A stretch of 64,000 nt of DNA from Apostichopus japonicus (lineage: Eukaryota; Echinodermata; Holothuroidea; Aspidochirotida; Stichopodidae). The number at the start of each line of letters is the position of its first letter. Positions within the stretch are counted from its first letter, which is position 1. The notes under the pieces are model-generated. The model had not been told where the DNA came from and did no database searches. It saw only the letters and a list, made by a program, of their open reading frames with translations. Both the position numbers and the translations under genes were made by a program. The stretch covers positions 20,167,765-20,231,764 of the forward strand of contig NC_092573.1 of the NCBI RefSeq assembly GCF_037975245.1. The letters run 5' to 3'. Positions 33,624 through 46,649 of the stretch are shown here, piece after piece.

Positions 33624-34648
33624 CTTACATGTTAGGAATGTGAAACAATGGTTGATCCCTTAACGAAGACTCGTTGACTACAAGATACAGCCCCAATATT
33701 AACTTCTCTGTATATATAAGATAAAGTACTAAATTGTCTGTTTTTAGAGACAATTGCAGGACCTCAGTATTTCAATTTTGACAATGGTATTCCTACGAGC
33801 CTTTACATTACATAGACATCTAAAACTCTCTATAGCAAACTTTTTGATTAATCTGAAAAGATGAAATCCTGATATTGTAGTACCAATTTTAAAGGTTATC
33901 CTTTATTTATTTCAACAAATGAAAGATCTTGAAATATTGCTCAGATTACTTCTAAAAATGAAAGCAATAGAAACAAAAATTCATGGCAAGATATGTTACT
34001 TAAACCAAAACCCAGCTTTGCTGAAATACTTGCCACAGCAAAACGAGAATTCCAGAAATTGAAAGTGAAAAGTAAAAAGTCCAAGTTGGAAGGGAAAGAA
34101 AAATTGGCCAATAAGGAGCCTGTACAAACATTCAAGCCATTTGTAAAGTCATATTGCTCCAACATATGAAGCATTCAATCTACTCTTATAAACGATTGAT
34201 ACACCTTAAAATCATCCATCTGATTCCACTTAAATGTTCTTAAAAAAAAGCTGTTTCTTGCGATATACCATTGTCATCCAAGTTTTGTGAGCCCAGTTGG
34301 GACAGTTGTTTTGATAATACCACCGATAATATCTCGATTCAGAGCACTCCTACTGTCAGTACGAGCAGTATGAACATCACTTTTCTATCAGATGAAGTTC
34401 AGGAACTGTTTGTACTGTCAATAACAGTGCTTTGAAGCATGATATGGGAGGACTGTTTAGAGAGGTATTAACTTTAGGAAATTGTCCCAACTGGCTGGTT
34501 TTGCGGTAGACGCCAGTGAAATATTCATTATTTCAATAGGACTCTTTGCTTAAAAAATTCCTTTTTCAGAAATGGCTGGGTTTGGTTACCTATAACTGTT
34601 TACATAAACACATTTGCACATGACCACAGAGAAAGTTTCCCAATGATT

Positions 34649-34650
<2 letters not shown>

Positions 34651-34694
<44 letters not shown>
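34651..34694. repeat. TA dinucleotide microsatellite
   Basis: About 22 TA units in a gene-free stretch. Confidence 0.9.
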
Positions 34695-34697
<3 letters not shown>

Positions 34698-35484
34698 TGT
34701 TGAGCTTAGTATGTATATCAACATGAAAAATTTAAGTTCTCTATTTTGCACGTGACGAGACAAGACGAATGGACAAATACAAAATGTTGAGAAGATTTCA
34801 TCGGGACTAATTCAAATATCAGTCGACAGTAAGTATCTAGTTAATACAGGAAGCACTAGTACAAGGTGGTTAACATAGAAGTTCTCTTCGGGGAGGGGGC
34901 GAGGGGAGGAGGGGTCTGGAACACACCATAGTCATTATATAAATTTATTGGTGTCAAGGGACAGATCAGTCTGAGGTTTATGCAAGATATTTGCAAGCAG
35001 TGTTCGATTTTTCCGGTATCGCATCGCAAAATGCGATCCAAAACGACAAACTTGCGAGACGTTTCCAAATCAGCATCGCACATTGTGCCGATTTGTGCGA
35101 TTCAAATTCCTAGTCAGATTTGGGAGCAAACACTCAAACCTTAACTTACGAACTGTCGATCACAATGTAGAAGTTATAATTTATTGAGTTTATACTCAAT
35201 GTACAACTTATTCACTTGACCATATAGCGAAAAAAAAACCTGAAAAATTAATATCCTACCATAGTTAAGTGTAAAGCAAATAGCCTAACCACCTCGGCAG
35301 TTACGGATCTCACGTAACTAAAAGGTTCCCTGGCAACGTGCCAAAAAAATGTTAACAAACAGGTGTTACACAGGGGATGAGCTCACAGTTGTTGGGAAGG
35401 TACCTGGGCAAATTCGCAGCACATGTACCGTGGTACAGTAGTTGGGTATAGGGTTAAACACTGCAGTTGTAAAAATGTACGCAT

Positions 35485-35855
35485 CAAGGGCGTAGGAACC
35501 GGGGGGGGGGGGGCTGGGGGGGCGCCAGCCCCCCAGTGAAAAATGTGGAGGGGCGGAAGTATCATTCCGCCCCCCCGGTTCGCAAGTCAGAAAACCCCTT
35601 TTTCATTTCCAAATGAGAAAAAAATCTCATTTGGAGCACCAAATTGCATCTTAGGCCAGGTGAAAATACAAAATTAAGTTTACAAAATGGAGTGGGTGTT
35701 GAAGTGTGCTATATTGCACCAAATTGCATCTGAGGCCACCTGGAAATGCAAAAAATTCCAAAGGGGAGGGGACACCCCCTCCCCTTAGACCCCTCCCCCA
35801 GGCCGGCCATCAGTCTTCAGCCCCCCCCACTCAAAAGTACCTTCCTACGCCACTG
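35485..35855 (+). mobile_element. hAT-like non-autonomous element, copy 2 (CAAGGGCGTAGG family)
   Basis: A 371-bp near-identical relative of the element at 6236-6590, in the same orientation. It is flanked by a perfect 8-bp duplication, GTACGCAT (35477-35484 and 35856-35863). It differs mainly in the lengths of its G and C runs and a small duplication in the CCCCTCCCC region, consistent with replication slippage. Confidence 0.9.
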
Positions 35856-37289
35856 GTACGCATAGTGCAGGCTATTCATTGTTAGGCAGTCTAGAAACGG
35901 GGCTTTGCTGAACGTTGTTTGTTTCATAATATCGGAAGTTTTGTAAGTTGCACTTTTTAAAGATTGAAAGACAGATTAAATCTTTTTTCATTTTATAACA
36001 TAATATAGCTACTTTAACTTGTCATTTTAAAATTTTCATCAGTTTCGTGACAATTTAAATAAAAAAAGTTGTCAGTATTTTGCATCCTCAACTGCGAATT
36101 TTTTCATCGCCAGACATCGCAAAAAGTCACAACAATTTTCGGGGGCTTTCGCCCCCAGGATCCCCACGAGGGGTTCTACCCCATGACCCCACCATAGCCC
36201 TAAGACGGGCCCCTGGACACCACGCCTTTATGCTCGCATGTTACGCGTGCTAGGCAGGCGAACACCGGCGGGAAATCGGCAGTGTGTTCGCGGGAAATTG
36301 AAGGTTTTCCAACACTGAGTGAACTGTGCAGTTACTGTATGCATCATGTTCAAGGTTTTCACGGAGGCCTTTGAGGAAATGAATGGTTAGTACAGTGTAT
36401 ATATGCTGCACTAATGCTGTGTGTAGGCCAAGGTTCACGAAGGTCATTGGTTATATTCGCGCGCTGTAGACGTGTTTTTAGATGTTACGGTGAGTCAGGT
36501 TTCCATGGATATTAATCGAAAATGAATCTGAGTTTAACTGACGCTAAAGAAATGGATCGTCTTGGGCAGATTAACAAATCATTGCAAGTATAAATAAGTA
36601 CAGGTAGCTCTGCTGTTAAAAAGAAAAGTTCAATATCGGTTTGCTGTTATTGGCAATTAGGCAAAATTTTACCGATACCGATATGCTGCCGATATTGCAA
36701 ATATCGGCCGATACCGATATTGAAAACGATTATCGTAGCAACACTAGTATAAATAATAATAATAAACAAACATTTTCTAGTTAATACATTGATCGCCAAC
36801 ATTTGGTCCGTTTTGTGGTAATTTCAAAACTGCTATTCAATATTGGGGAACTGCTATGCAACAAAAATATTGTATAGCAATTGTCGAAATTTGTTGCTAT
36901 GCAATTTTTTGGCCATAAGTCGAACCCTGTTTGCAAGAGGGCAAACCTGCTGAAATGTGCGTATGGCATCGGCCCTCTCCCGAGCACAGACATTACATTT
37001 TTTTTATTCATAGTACTCTAAACATATTTAAGTTTGAGACTCATGATAGTCACAATGTACATGCTGGTATCAAGTCATATATGTTATGATAAAAACAAAT
37101 ATTTAGAGTAGAAGCCTTGCCAGCCAGGCCAAGCAACCAAGGGACAAGCATGTCGCCCTCTATTTGAACTCTTTCAGTATATTGTGAATGTGAGAACACT
37201 TTCTTCTTCACCCTATGTTTGCCTGTCCCCCTCAACCACATATCTACACTCTACCCCAGGCCCTAGGGCTGGGGCAGAGTATCAGAATG

Positions 37290-38540
37290 TGGGTGTGGTA
37301 TCAGAGGTAAAATGAAATCATATCACACATCAAACTTTTCCTTGCATATTAACAACAGCATTCACACAATATTGTTATGTGTGAACGTATGATATAAGTA
37401 TGAAGGCACGGTATCAATACAAGGCCCTGAGTGATATTAGTTTGCAATTCAGAAGGAGCAATCAACATCAGTATGATGTGTAAACTGATCAGTATGATAT
37501 GTAAACTACACTGCACAATAGTAGTATCAGTGTCCTCACAATAATGATATCACAGTGTGAACATACAGTATGAAGGCACGGTATCAATACGAGGACCTGA
37601 GTGATATTAGTTTGCAATTCAGAAGGAGCAATCAACATCGGTATGATGTGTTAACTACACTGCACACTAGTAGTATAGTGTCCTCACAATAATATCACAG
37701 TGTGATCGTATGATATCAGTATGAAGGCACGTTATCGATACGAGGACCTGAATGATATTAATTTGCAATTCAGAAGGAGAAAACAAGATCAGTATGATGC
37801 GTAAACTGATCAGTATGATGTGTAAACTACACTGCACACTAGTAGTATCAGTGTCCTCACAACAATGATATCACAGTGTGAACGTATGATACCAGTATGA
37901 AGTCACGGTATCAATACGAGGACCTGAGTGATATTAGTTTGCAATTCAGAAGGAGCAATCAACATCGGTATGATGTGTAAACTACACTGCACACTAGTAG
38001 TGACAGTGTCCTCACAATAATGATATCACAGTGTGAACGTATGATACCAGTATGAAGTCACGGTATCAATACGAGGACCTGAGTGATATTAGTTTGCAAT
38101 TCAGAAGGAGCAATCAACATCGGTATGATGTGTAAACTACACTGCACACTAGTAGTGACAGTGTCCTCACAATAATGATATCACAGTGTGAACGTATGAT
38201 ACCAGTATGAAGGCACGGTATCAATACGAGGACCTGAGTGATATTAGTTTGCAATTCAGAAGGAGCAATCAACATCGGTATGATGTGTTAACTACACTGC
38301 ACACTAGCAGTATAGTGTCCTCACAATAATATCACAGTGTGATCATATGATATCAGTATGAAGGCACGTTATCGATACGAGGACCTGAGTGATATTAATT
38401 TGCAATTCAAAAGGAGAAAACAAGATCAGTATGATGCGTAAACTGATCAGTATGATGTGTAAACTACACTGCACACTAGTAGTATCAGTGTCCTCACAAC
38501 AATGATATCACAGTGTGAATGTTTGATACCTTTGTAAATT
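37290..38540 (+). repeat. 153-bp satellite with four-unit higher-order repeat
   Basis: Seven tandem units of about 151-177 bp. The landmark GTGATATTAG/GTGATATTAA recurs near 37431, 37601, 37752, 37928, 38083, 38238 and 38389. Units are not equivalent: those near 37752 and 38389 share a 'GAAAACAAGATCAGTATGAT' variant with an extra 'AACTGATCAGTATGATGTGT', and those near 37601 and 38238 share another variant. Both pairs are 637 bp apart, so a four-unit block was duplicated. The array begins about 190 bp beyond the putative poly(A) signal of the BAK-like gene. Confidence 0.92.
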
Positions 38541-38723
38541 ACACTGCACGATAGTAATATCAGTCGGTGTCTTCACAGTGATGATACCATCATGGGACAG
38601 TATGATACTGCTACAGTATTAAAGCACCTGTAATAATTCATGATACCAGTACAAAAAACGGTATCTCCATGATGATAGTACATTACATGGTAATGGATAT
38701 ATTCCAAACTCACAACATTAAAG

Positions 38724-38729
38724 TTTATT
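38724..38729 (-). terminator. Candidate poly(A) signal of the BAK-like gene
   Basis: AATAAA on the minus strand, 98 bp after the stop codon at 38828. It would give a short 3' UTR ending before the satellite array. Confidence 0.5.
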
Positions 38730-38827
38730 TACTTAATTCTACAAAAACCGGTGAAATAATTACTTCCCTCGGAACCTGTTCCTGACCTTCATTCCACTTG
38801 CTTTAACTGGTCTTCACTGATGATGGT

Positions 38828-41800
38828 TCACTTCTTTCCGATGGAGTTTAAACCACTCTTGACCAGTCTGTATCCAAAATATATAAACACTCCAGCTAGG
38901 ATAACTTTTCCTGCAGCATAAATGTAAGTCCAGGGCTGACTCAAGACAGCATCCTGGAACAGAGAGACAATAAAAATCAACAATTCTTAAATGTTTTAGA
39001 TGTTGAATGTAAAAAATATGTAATATTTATTATTAACTTCTCATAGATATATAAGAGTAAAGAAAACCAACCAAGCACTTTCTATGTATATTCCTTCTAT
39101 ATGAAAGTGTGGTAGGTCTAGAGTAATAGTTACAATATGATGTGATGTATAGTCCTAACCACCCCCGCACCCCCTCCCACCCAATTATTTATTAAAAATG
39201 ATGAATTCTTCATACTGAATTGGGGCAAAAACATTAAAAGTAAACTTGTGTGAAGTTCACCATATAAGTAGGCGACTGTCCAATTAATTTTTTTGGTTTT
39301 ATAAAAGAAGTTAACCCCTAGTGACCTCAGAAAACATTTGAAATTGTATGTATGTATATATTAGATCCTCCTGCAAGCAGGAACTTGCAACGAAGCCTCA
39401 TTGGCTATCAAAGCCGCAAGCTGACCGAAGTCAGTCTCTTACATTCATATTTAACGTCCATGATTGAGAATTGTTATATGTCAACAACTCTGTAATTGGA
39501 CAACACACATTAATCTGGAAGTGACTCGAACCGGGGACCTTATGATTGAAAGGCACCTGCGTTAACCACTGAGCTAACACTCCAAGAAATTCACCAAATA
39601 GTATCATACACTGCACACAATAAAGTGTGGATTACCACCAAGCTGTTTTTTTTGGAGGCACTGTGTCTTCATGGTACTTTACACACACCTCTGGTGACCC
39701 TTGCACTAAAACAAAAGCCTAACTCTAGTTAAAACATATTTAACAGGGTAGAGGGTCAGGGCATTAGTCAGAACTTCATGGCCCAGGGAAGGGTCCACGG
39801 GGAGGTGGAATATTAAAGTGGAGGTTGGTCCCCTTTTGAAAACTTGTCTTTGATTGAATGTGGTTTTCTACAGGAAAGGATGAAATCTTTTCAGCTTTCC
39901 AAGAAAACAAATCAGCTTTCATTTCCTATCATTATCCTATGAAATCTACATCTGATTCTTCCTCGCTTGTCTAAAAACACTTTTGCTTTTTGTTGTACCA
40001 TATCAAATAAAGTTTCCTCAATGGGCACAAGCAGTGTGAAGATAAATGGTAGGCTAAAGTGTAGGTGCATGCCCTTTACCCTTTAAAAAAAACAGAAAAA
40101 AAGGGGGCAGTGTCCAGCCAGTTCAAGGTACAGGTTGTTGGCCGAAGCTTTGTTGAGGCTCGACACACAAACAAAGACTTTCTACCAATCTTCTAGGGTC
40201 GTCTTTAATTGTGTTTACGATGTTTTATGACCTTTTGACTCCAAATCTAGTTTTGTGATTGGTGATTGGAAGTACATACTCCCCTGAATGGTTCTTTTTT
40301 TTTTGGTCTTGTCCGAAATGAAGATGTAGAATTCACACAGATAACAGTAAGAAAGTAGAATCAGATTGTAAAAACATGGCTTACCCAGCCACCATGCCTG
40401 GCCACCCAGGCACAAACTTTAGTCATGATGTATTCTATCGCCCAATCCAGGAACCTCGCGAATAGATCGGTAGCCAATCGTTTCACCGTATAGACAATAA
40501 CATCACTGCAGAACGTGAAGAGGACCACGATGCGATGTGCAGTTATACAATCCCCAGCAAAGAGTTCTTCCATTAGCTGCAGAAATTGCTCTTTGCTTAT
40601 CCTATCTCCTTCCGAAACTACCTGTAAAAGAAAGAAAGAAAGAAAAATACAAACGAAAAAAGAATTGGTCAGGGGTACTGTACAATTACTGAACTGTTGC
40701 TCATGAATCAAAATTCCTATGGGAGATATGCCACTATTAAATGTCAATTGAGCTCTTAAATGCCTTCTGTACTTGACCATCATAGAAAACACTTGTGTTA
40801 TTAATTGCCTTTTAAAAAAACAAAAATCTTTAATACATGGTCATTTGATAACTTATTTATAACTTGACCACAAACAACTTTAGCTGATAAAAATTGCAGT
40901 ATTGTGTTTAATGCAAAAAGTTCAAATTTCGTTGAAATTTACTGACTAACGTAAGACCCACCTGCTTTGTGACTTTTAGCAGACATCCCTTGCATTGTTG
41001 TAGATTCAGAATTACTCCAACCATTTCCCCCAATAGCAACTCAAAATTATCATTATGACTGCACACTTGAGACTGTAAACTTACAAACCAACAAGACATA
41101 ATATTTTACACCGGCTAGGATTGTGGAGATCTACAAGATATTTACGTGATGCTGTGACCGTGATAATCCCCATGAACAAAGTTATCCTGTATGCGAGTAG
41201 ACAGGGTTGACCGCCACCGTGTAGACATCCATTCAACTACCCATGTACCTGGGCTAATAGCCAATAGGTTCACTAACTCTGTTTCATCACATGACATGGG
41301 AAGGAACAAGATATGCCATAATGTGCAATGCCAGGGTCAACCCTTATCACTGTGGAAACATCTATTGTACACTGATCTTCCAAATGGTATTTACTTTAAT
41401 GGAAACTCTTTAATGGAACTTAATGGAAACTTTATCGGAGTGTTGCCATTATTTTTAACATATAAACTCAGTGAGTTGACTTAAAAACCTTAAACTTTCT
41501 GTTGAAAATTGACAATTGTCATCTCTAGTTTGCAAGGGTTGAAATAAGGATTTGTGGACCAGAAGCCACTTTCTAAAAAAGTGGCTCCTGGTTCGAAGCA
41601 ATCTCAGTAGGACCAGGAGCTGTTTTCTCACTACCAGGAGCTAAAAGGGAGAAACAAAATTCAAGCACAGCATGTACAGTACAGGTGTTGTGCGATATAT
41701 AAACCATGTGCACCAGTGCTATTGTGCATGCACTCGATCGATCAGTGATTTATCAAATCGCTAGCAGTTACTATATAGCAATGGCATGCAATGTAGTTTC

Positions 41801-43280
41801 AGGCTTCTGTGCACCGCATGATATGGCTGATATTTACAGTAGTATGCGGGCGCTTATTTGCCGACAAAGTAGTGCCCGTGCGTATTGTATTTTCATGTCC
41901 AGGGGCGCTATTTTAGTGCTTGCGGGTGCGAATACTGTAGTGCCTGGGCGCCTGCTTATTTCAACCCATTTCAATTTCAATTATTTGCTTACCCTCTGTG
42001 CTTCCTGTCGTACCTCCTCCCTTTGATGGGTCTTCTCAAAGGCGATGGCAATCTGGTGTAGCCTCTTCCCTTTCTTCTTCCACTGTGAGAGCTTGGCACT
42101 CTTTTGTTCTTCCGAGTCATCGCTGCTCGTACAGATGGAAGATGTTGCTGTCCGTCCATGGCTACAATGGAAAGCAACAGATGGAGGGAGCATCCAAAAA
42201 AATAAATTTATAAAAAAAAATTACTGTGAGTTTCAGTTTAACTTCAAGAGCAGAACCAAGCACAGCATGGATCTTGATTTTATTTTCAAATTCTTGCCAA
42301 GAGAAATTTTGGTAAACATGACTTACAGTATTCACGCTGCATTAACCAAACAGTATTATAAAAGATGGAGTCTACTTTTTAAAGAGCTATTAAAAATGTG
42401 TCACAAAAAAAAAATGATGATTGTTGAGCTGTTCATTGTTACAGAATTTTTCCATTACAAGAATAATAAGTCAAAATCACAAACATTTTAGTTTTTGCCG
42501 ATACAGAGCGGGGTGAAGATTACCCAGAGCAACATTAGCACGACAGCACAACATCGAGAATGATACATGTACAAGTTTGATTAGGAAGCACCTGTTTAAC
42601 AGAACCCACCTAGAACTTAATCACTTACACAATATGTTTTATTGGCTATCAAACCGTCTAGACAAAAACGTCTGAGCTACTTTGTTCACCTAGCTCCTTC
42701 TGTACTACCGTGAATTCAACTAACAAATTTGAAAGTGGTCATAAGCTGGGGCCTGGGGGTGCACCTTTTGTCGATTGACCTTACAATGCATCCCATGGAA
42801 CAATCAGAATAAAAGACACGTCTGGGTTGTAATTCTCTGTTACAGTTAATTGTCACGTAGAAAGTTTAGCACAAACAAACTGGGGTGTATTTACTGCAAT
42901 CACCAAAATGATCCAAGTTATTGCTTCCAAATCCATAGATTTACATTATTAGTATTAGTAAGTACTATTCCATATATTCTTATTGCAGCACATGCGTTGA
43001 ATTATCTTTTCTTGACTTACTTTTCTATAGTTTCCATAACTTGTGCCAGATCTTGGTCTGGTATTTCTCCCACCTGAAGATGCTGTTCAAGGAATTCTGT
43101 ATAGACAGCGACTCCAGCTATCTGTGCTTGTTGAACCTCCTCCGGGGTACATACATCAGTAGACATGTCACGATGTAGCAAGAGGGGAGTCAGAGCTTGC
43201 GCTGACTTTCGTCTCTGTGAGAGACTGAGCACATCTGGTGGAGGAGATGCTTCTTCAGTTGGACTGCTTGCTGTGGCCAT
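38828..43280 (-). CDS. BAK1: BAK/BAX-like multidomain BCL-2 family protein, complete coding region (263 aa)
   Basis: A pro-apoptotic-type BCL-2 family member, expected to permeabilise the outer mitochondrial membrane. Coding exons: 43280-43021, 42161-41993, 40621-40385 and 38953-38828; phases join perfectly (2, 0, 0). The start ATG lies three bases after an acceptor (tttcacag), so a non-coding first exon lies upstream. Helix 1 'TPEEVQQAQIAGVAVYTEFLEQH' (about 45-67) resembles BAK 'SEEQVAQDTEEVFRSYVFYRH'. The BH3 position is at 117-131, BH1 at 161-180 ('LFAGDCITAHRIVVLFTF'), BH2 at 215-230 ('WVARHGGWDAVLSQPW'). A C-terminal membrane anchor follows (about 233-255) and a basic tail ending GKK. 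An intron sits exactly after GGW in BH2, a position shared across the family. The BH3 and BH1 cores are unusual. BAK versus BAX or BOK identity is uncertain; family membership is secure. Confidence 0.88.
39358..39585 (-). mobile_element. tRNA-derived SINE in the last intron of the BAK-like gene
   Basis: On the minus strand an A box (TAGCTCAGTGG, 39576-39566) and a B box (GGTTCGAGTC, 39532-39523) have exact tRNA spacing within a roughly 72-nt tRNA-like head starting GGAGTGT at 39583. The T-stem no longer pairs (CCCGG against ACTTC), so it is not a working tRNA gene. A body follows, ending GTTCCTGCTTGCAGGAGGAT, then a TATA/CATA simple tail. The same 3' end occurs near 4987-5016. Confidence 0.75.
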
Positions 43281-43283
43281 CCT

Positions 43284-46200
43284 CTGTGAAACACAATGGT
43301 TTTAAGTGCAACGGTTAGGCGTTAAATATTGCTTGTGAATGAAGTGGAGATTTATATAACAGTCCTATATCTTACAAAACTTCAACTTGTTTGTTTTGTA
43401 GTTCATAACGTAAGTTCAAAACGTTAGGCTTCAGAATCATGAACTTTAAAGTCTATAGAGTCAAGCAAAAGTGAGCATGGCTGGGTGCTACAAATTTAGC
43501 TAGTCTTACTAGGCCTATCAAGTATCAGTGAATTTGATGTAAACTTGTGAACACAAAGACTGCCATAACAATATGCAAAAAGTTCTGTTTAAGAATTTAA
43601 TACTGCGTGGCGACTTCGGCATATCAAACTTGTAAGACCAAAATAGACTACAGCCTTATAAATTATAGTCTAGTCCCATTCGCAAGGCCAGGTCTACAAC
43701 TAGATTATTTTATACAACAGTTACAGTAGGCATACTGTAACATGATGTAGGCCTAGGCCTTGGCTGTATTCTGTGAAGTTAGACTAGAGTAAGCCAAAAC
43801 CATACACCGTTATTTCCATACAACGTAGCTAATTATTTTCCCCGACCAACATTTAATACCCACGCCGACTGATATTGATACACGTAATTCAATTAAAATT
43901 TAAGTCTTGATCGTTCTGTGATGCACTGTAAGTTTCTTGCATTTGGTTAAGTTGAAATCATAACAACTATGGCGAACCACAGAATGTACGACACAAAAAA
44001 TGTTGTAATGTACGATGTCGATAGTTGGTTTTCCCCGTTTTGTGAGCAAGTTGTAATTCGGGTGCATCAATGTTAGATCATTCCCTTTCGAGCAACAAAC
44101 GCAAATCTGATTGTTGTTTTGGGCTTGAACCATAAAGCTGGATTTATATCCAACTCTGTGCCCAGATCTGAGATCTCACCCAACGGAGAGATAATTACTA
44201 TGATATAATTGTGCCGTTCTCGTCAGACACTGGAAAGCTCCACAACCGTCACAATGAGGCTAATAGTGGCATTGTTTAACAGATATTCCAGGAATCTAGG
44301 GTATACACGAAATTGATAGTTCGGGATATCCTGAAGTTTATATGTACAACTGCGCATGCGCAGCAATTAAAGATTTACCAACCCCCAGTGATAAATGGAA
44401 AAATTACATCATATCTAGAACAGACGTTCGGAACTCCTAAAAGCGAATTGTCCGTCTGCTATGTTGCAATATCCTGAAGTGTGCCCAGTATACAAGCAAC
44501 TCAAAGAATACGTGGTCATAGTTTGATCTTCGATGGTAATAAGCTACAAAGCTTTGTCTTGCAAGGATAGCTGCATAAAGTCTGATAAAGTCTGTTGTTT
44601 ATTTTTCAGAAAACAAAAAAATGGAAACGTAGCATCTCCACCACATGCGTGGCAGACGTATTGTCCATGACCTATATTGGTTACAAGAATAATGACTGAA
44701 GTTGCTATTGCTTTGTGGTGAGTTGAAGTTTTGAATATGCAGAGCTTGATACTACTTCTTCATCCTCAGTCAGTCAGTTTATTATTGACCAATCGCTGGA
44801 CACCCTCTTCACTCTGTTTAATAGTATTGTACCGAAGTTAATGTTGTAACGGTATTGTAAATAATTACTGAGATTCCTTATATTCTTCTGGTTAATACGA
44901 AGTCCGCTCATGTGATTATAGTTACGTTAGGTATATATGCAAGTAATTATGGTAAGTGTATATATGCATTAAATGTTTTAACTCTTCAGTTTCACGTAGC
45001 AATGTAAATTGTATCACTGCGCTGTATGGAAGTCACGCTAGCGTGGTGCATCCCAGCCATTACTCGTTAGCGTGGGGTATCAGCCTAACTGAGAGACATG
45101 AACAGAAGTCGACGATAAAGTATTGCGTTTTGGTAATAACGAATGATATATGGAAGATAAGATGATTGGTTCTGTGTCCTAAAACCTTGAATAATAGGCC
45201 GATGTCATCTCAGGTAGGATCCGATACTTAAATGATCTCGTTGGGTTGAATCTGTTTTTCATCCCTTGTTAAATAAAACGAAGACGGTAACTCTGATCTT
45301 GGTTATTGTCTTATTTTTCGTCACCAATCCAAGTTAACCGACGGGCTTATCCACCTCATCCCCTTCCCCATCGGGCGCGTCCCATCAGTATATCTGTTAT
45401 CATTAAAACTGAGTTTCAATTTGCGAGAATAAATGTGCTTATCTTGCACCAAAAACACCATCGTTGTCGTTCGAATGTACCTGCTGCATGGATGTGGAGT
45501 ATGGGTATGCAATTGTGTATGTATAACTTAAATAACTGCCTTATACGGAATCCATCGAATGCAAGGTAATGCTATAGGTTTACTAGTAAAACAAGAGAGA
45601 AATTAACAATTGCTTATACATGAAGGACCAGTTATACAGAACAGACGTTAAATCGCTCACAAATCTCGGACAATAGCAGTCCCTCCACATACGCCGGGAA
45701 GATTTGACAAATATCGTTTAACGTTTGTAGACCCACGTGATCTGTATATTCCAGCTGACTCTTTCCAAGTGATTCACTCTCTCAATTCCCCTCTCTGTCC
45801 TCGTGGCTGGTTCCACCTATCTCCTCAAGGGTATAGCATAGCTAAACTAATATCAGTTATGTGGGTGAGGGGAGAGGGGTGCATTCAAACTCTGACATTT
45901 TTTTAAGCAGAAAGTTGGATTCAAATTTTTGAGGAAACATTTATCATATTGTATAGCAGTTCAAGGTAGCTATAAAAAATCAGACTCGGTTTTTACTGTC
46001 GGACGGTTATTACCACATACAGTTTTTGACAAGATTCAACAATAGAACCACGAATTATAAGTTTGTTTAAGTTTTCCATTGCATTACCATGTTGGAAATA
46101 TAGTACAAATTTCATACCAGTATAGAGTAAAACAAAGAATCTCTTGCAGCAGCTTTCGTGAGGTTGGTCGAAAATATTTTACTGTAAATGAGATTACAAA

Positions 46201-46500
46201 TGGTCAACTGTCGGAACCGTCCAATATTAGTTATTTCGATTCACGACATTTGATTTCATTATTTGAATAAATGTTGATAGGGAGGTAGATAGATATATAG
46301 ATAGATATAGGTATATAGATATTTAGATATAACGCCAGGCATGTCTAGGGTAAACGATTCTACATAATATATTCAAAGGTCATATACGCAAGTTTTTAAT
46401 ATATCGTTGTATATAATGCTGACGATTATTATATTAAATAAAACCAGAATGCAAAAATGCATTGAGGTTTTCCGATGATGTAACATGAGCAGTTTTCTTC
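43284..46500. other. 3.2 kb without a recognised coding exon; upstream of the BAK-like gene
   Basis: A non-coding first exon and promoter of the minus-strand BAK-like gene should lie here. The best regulatory signal is the NRF1-type palindrome at 44351-44362. No other exon or element was recognised. Confidence 0.4.
44351..44362. promoter_or_regulatory. NRF1-type palindrome upstream of the BAK-like gene
   Basis: TGCGCATGCGCA is a perfect match to the NRF1 consensus YGCGCAYGCGCR. It is rare by chance in sequence this AT-rich. It lies 1.07 kb upstream of the BAK-like start codon, where a non-coding first exon is expected, so it may mark the promoter. Confidence 0.45.
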
Positions 46501-46649
46501 ATGAATCTGACGTAATGTTTAGTGAGGGTGTACAACATACTTGATCTTAGTAATACAGTGAAAAGCAGTGTGATGTGAAAACAATTACTTAATAATGACA
46601 CAGCCTGTCCTGAAACGACCATTGATCTCAACAACAGGCTTTTTGTACT

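Noticed and set aside
34270-34390. Possible small minus-strand terminal exon (reading ALNRDIIGGIIKTTVPTGL, then stop)
   Set aside because: The composition looks coding and an AG precedes it, but no family was recognised and no partner exon found. Left unannotated; transcript data would decide.
39510-39585. Possible tRNA gene on the minus strand
   Set aside because: Promoter boxes and spacing fit, but the T-stem does not pair and the acceptor stem is poor. A SINE body and tail follow, so it is called a SINE.
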